A stretch of DNA of 36,148 bases from Solicoccozyma terricola (Eukaryota; Basidiomycota; Tremellomycetes; Filobasidiales; Piskurozymaceae): positions 521,999 to 558,146 of the forward strand of contig BCLD01000003.1 of NCBI GenBank assembly GCA_001600875.1, in the 5' to 3' direction. The translations under genes were made by a program, and so were the position numbers. The number at the start of each line of letters is the position of its first letter. Position 1 is the first letter of the stretch. This document shows, one piece after another, positions 34,107 to 36,148 of the stretch. The notes beneath the pieces are model-generated. The model searched no databases and was not told the DNA's origin. It saw nothing but the letters and a program-made list of their open reading frames with translations.

Positions 34107-36122
34107 TCACAATCCCAAAGGCAAGTTGAGATGGAACCCTTCATTCAAACCAGCACCAATCGGTCGAGCGTTCCAAGCGATTCCAGTTTCTCCAAATTTG
34201 AGCAACATATCACTGACGTCGTTTGGCGAGATGTTTGCCTCGATAAACACGAGTCTGTCCTTGTGAGCGTCGGTTTCCGCATCTACCAACGCCTGACAGA
34301 ATTCTGCTTCGGTTTTCACGACCCTGCTGAGGACGCCCTTACCACTCTCAACATCGGTTGTCGAAACAAAGGACTCGACCATCTTCGCGTATGCCCAGTT
34401 GGAGATGAGGTTGTATGGACCTGCGTGAAGAACCTCCTCGATCTGATAACCAAAGTTGTTGATACAGATGATGATCGGGTTTGCTCGATATCGAATGATG
34501 GTAGATATCTCCTGGATGGTCATCTGGAGAGCTCCATCGCCTACGAGACAGATCGCACGTCTACCATCGTGGCGTCCTGCGAGAGAAGCTCCGAGGACAG
34601 CGGGGAGCGACCAACCGATGGACGCATAAGACAGCTGAAGGAACGCCTGAGCGCCCTTGGGCAAGTCCAAAGCTGCGGTGTTGAACCAGTTGTCTCCAGA
34701 GTCACCGACGATTGTGTGATTACCTTTAAGGAAAGCCTGTAGTCTCGACATGGTTTGATGACGAGTGAGTGCGTCGGTGCTTGGGTTATTGTTGGTGGTC
34801 GGTGGCGTCCCAGGTTGAGCGTCTTTCATCTTGTACTTTTCAAGACTAGCGGCGTTGGGTCGTGACTTTGTCTGGAGTCCTTGAACGAGCTCGGTGAGAA
34901 GGGCGGAGAGGTTGTGGCATGGCAAGACTTGACCATCTGGTAATCTAACACCACTCTTCTCATCGACACTGAGGATGACGTCGGTGCGAAGTTTAAGACT
35001 GAACCCGCACGTTGAGACGTCGTCCTGCGATGGAGACAGAACGAGAAGGGTAATTTCCCATCAGTCCGGATGCAACCTCGACGTCAGAATCCTTCCCAAC
35101 ACTCACCCAATGTGTTCCCACCGCCACCACGAGATCCGCCTGTTCCACGGCCTGCTGACACCCCTTCAACGAAACATGACCCCAATAAACTCCCATATAA
35201 CCCTCGGCTTGTTCATTCAACAATCCCTTCCCACCCGGTTGAACGACGAACCCACACCCGGCCGTCTTGGCTAATTGTTGTAAAAGCAATTGTCTATCAT
35301 TTATCCCATCGACCTGTCTAGCCCAAGCTAAAGCCCTAGCACCAAACATCAACACTGGGTTTTTAGCAGCGTTGAATTTATCAATGATCGCGTTTGCGGA
35401 TTGTCGTAGGGATTTAGCATTGAATACTGGTCCTGGTTCGATTATCATTGGTGAAGGGTTATGAGTGGGCATGGGGGCAGCGGCGAGGTTGTGACAGATT
35501 TCAATGTAGACAGGTTGACGTTTCCTAAGTGCTGTTTCGAAAGCATCGGTGATGATGCTGGGGGGGGAGGCGGAGGGGGAGGGGGGGTTCGTCAGCGCGG
35601 TGCGGTGTGGTGCGGGGTGGACGATTTGATAAGACAGTTGACGGTTCAACTCACGCTTCTGCATTATGAACTTGATCGATTCGAACAGCTTTACAAGTAA
35701 TCTTTTGAAATACTTCCAAACATTGATTCTTATTCTTTTGATTTGTAGAATGATGAACGAGGACGTCATTCACGTAATCGTTCACATGAGCTCTGATGAA
35801 TCGATGGGGGGGGGGGGGGGGGGGGGCGAAACCTCAATCAGTGTTCAGAGAACCCCACTAATCGTCCCTTCCAAACCCCTCCAAAACCCCCTCACTCACC
35901 CACCACTAATAACAACAATAGGAATATCCTCTGCCATCGCACCTGAAATCGCATTCGCCAAACTCAATCCTCCAACATTCAAAGTAACGAAACAAACAGC
36001 TACTCCATATTGTCTTGCGTAACCATCAGCTGCGTATCCCATGTTTAATTCGTTGCAACATCCGGGGGGGGGGGGGGGGGGGGGGGGGATGATTTGATCG
36101 AGGAGGATGAGGTTGAAGTCGC
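34107..36122 (-). CDS. PDC: Pyruvate decarboxylase family (thiamine diphosphate enzyme), 5' end outside window
   Basis: 2-oxoacid decarboxylase: pyruvate to acetaldehyde, possibly also indolepyruvate. Exons (minus): 36122 to 36089, then 36063-35900 (C25 run between them), 35792-35655, 35557-35107 and 35024-34107. N-terminal blocks: GDFNLILLDQI, CCNELNMGYAADGYARQYGV (cofactor Glu), VISGGAHVNDYVNDVLVHH with the catalytic His pair. The middle cofactor-like domain includes EQADLVVAVGTHW. The C-terminal thiamine domain has GDSGDNWFN, SYASIGWSLPAVLGASLAG, GDGALQMTIQEIS...INNFGY (GDG-N30-NN motif), QIEEVLHAGPYNLISNW. The wording WFN, ASIGWSLPA and GPYN-I-NW is closer to plant and Zymomonas-type enzymes than to the yeast Pdc1 type, judged by eye. 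The start codon is beyond 36148. Indolepyruvate decarboxylase is the alternative. Confidence 0.9.
35806..35826 (+). repeat. G21 run (C21 on sense strand) in pyruvate decarboxylase intron
   Basis: Inside intron 35793-35899, 12 nt from the acceptor on the minus strand, with a CTGAT branch-like site upstream. Confidence 0.95.
36064..36088 (+). repeat. G25 run interrupting a pyruvate decarboxylase exon
   Basis: On the sense strand, 25 C follow GATCAAATCAT and precede GGATGTTGCAAC. There is no AG at the 3' edge, so it is not a simple intron. As exon it reads Ile, eight Pro, then GCCNELN, in frame on both sides. Confidence 0.95.
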
Positions 36123-36124
36123 CT

Positions 36125-36148
36125 GGGGGGGGGGGGGGGGGGGGGGGG
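36125..36148 (+). repeat. Terminal G24 run at window end
   Basis: On the sense strand of the decarboxylase this is a C-run ending directly in CAG before the GCGACTTC exon, so it is the 3' end of an intron. The sequence stops inside it. Confidence 0.93.

Overview
The window looks like a nuclear contig from a basidiomycete yeast, most likely a tremellomycete (Cryptococcus/Kwoniella relatives). The reasons are dense short introns (about 50-110 nt) with GTGAG-type donors and CTAAC/CTGAC branch sites, a fungal-specific elongation factor 3, a Rim15-type kinase with a receiver domain, and a NicO nickel permease. Taxonomy is inferred from gene content and intron style; no marker gene was searched. 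Both ends run into C- or G-rich homopolymers and cut a gene (NIC1 on the left, a pyruvate decarboxylase on the right), so this may be a complete assembly contig.

Layout. 79-1568 (+): 3' part of NIC1, with a 6-nt microexon. 2182-3717 (-): STS1/CUT8 proteasome tether. 4022-14049 (-): RIM15, ten exons, about 3,119 aa, ending in a response-regulator domain. 14050-16866: long upstream region with one possible 80-aa gene on the minus strand (15895-16205). 16867-20732 (+): elongation factor 3, eight exons, 1,110 aa. 21407-25940 (+): a 14-exon gene for a 1,194-aa protein that I do not recognise. 26380-28238 (-): class II DAHP synthase (shikimate pathway), with an 8-nt microexon and no recognisable N-terminal third. 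28239-30270: gene-poor DNA ending in an array of GATA plus TGACGTGT sites in front of a gene. 30271-31971 (+): secreted intradiol dioxygenase. 32369-33896 (+): monoacylglycerol-lipase-like hydrolase. 34107-36122 (-): pyruvate decarboxylase family enzyme, cut by the window end.

The genes are mostly unrelated housekeeping and metabolic functions: nickel uptake for urease, nuclear proteasome anchoring, nutrient/quiescence signalling, translation, aromatic amino acid synthesis, aromatic ring cleavage, lipid hydrolysis and fermentation. There is no operon-like unit, mobile element, CRISPR array or RNA gene that I can support.

The most interesting signals are: two microexons (6 and 8 nt) that restore invariant family motifs; long C-runs sitting between branch point and 3' splice site in several genes, plus an in-frame C25 run inside a pyruvate decarboxylase exon; a DAHP synthase that is frame-perfect over nine exons but lacks its conserved N-terminus; a roughly 33-bp periodic promoter array; and the large unrecognised nuclear-looking protein.
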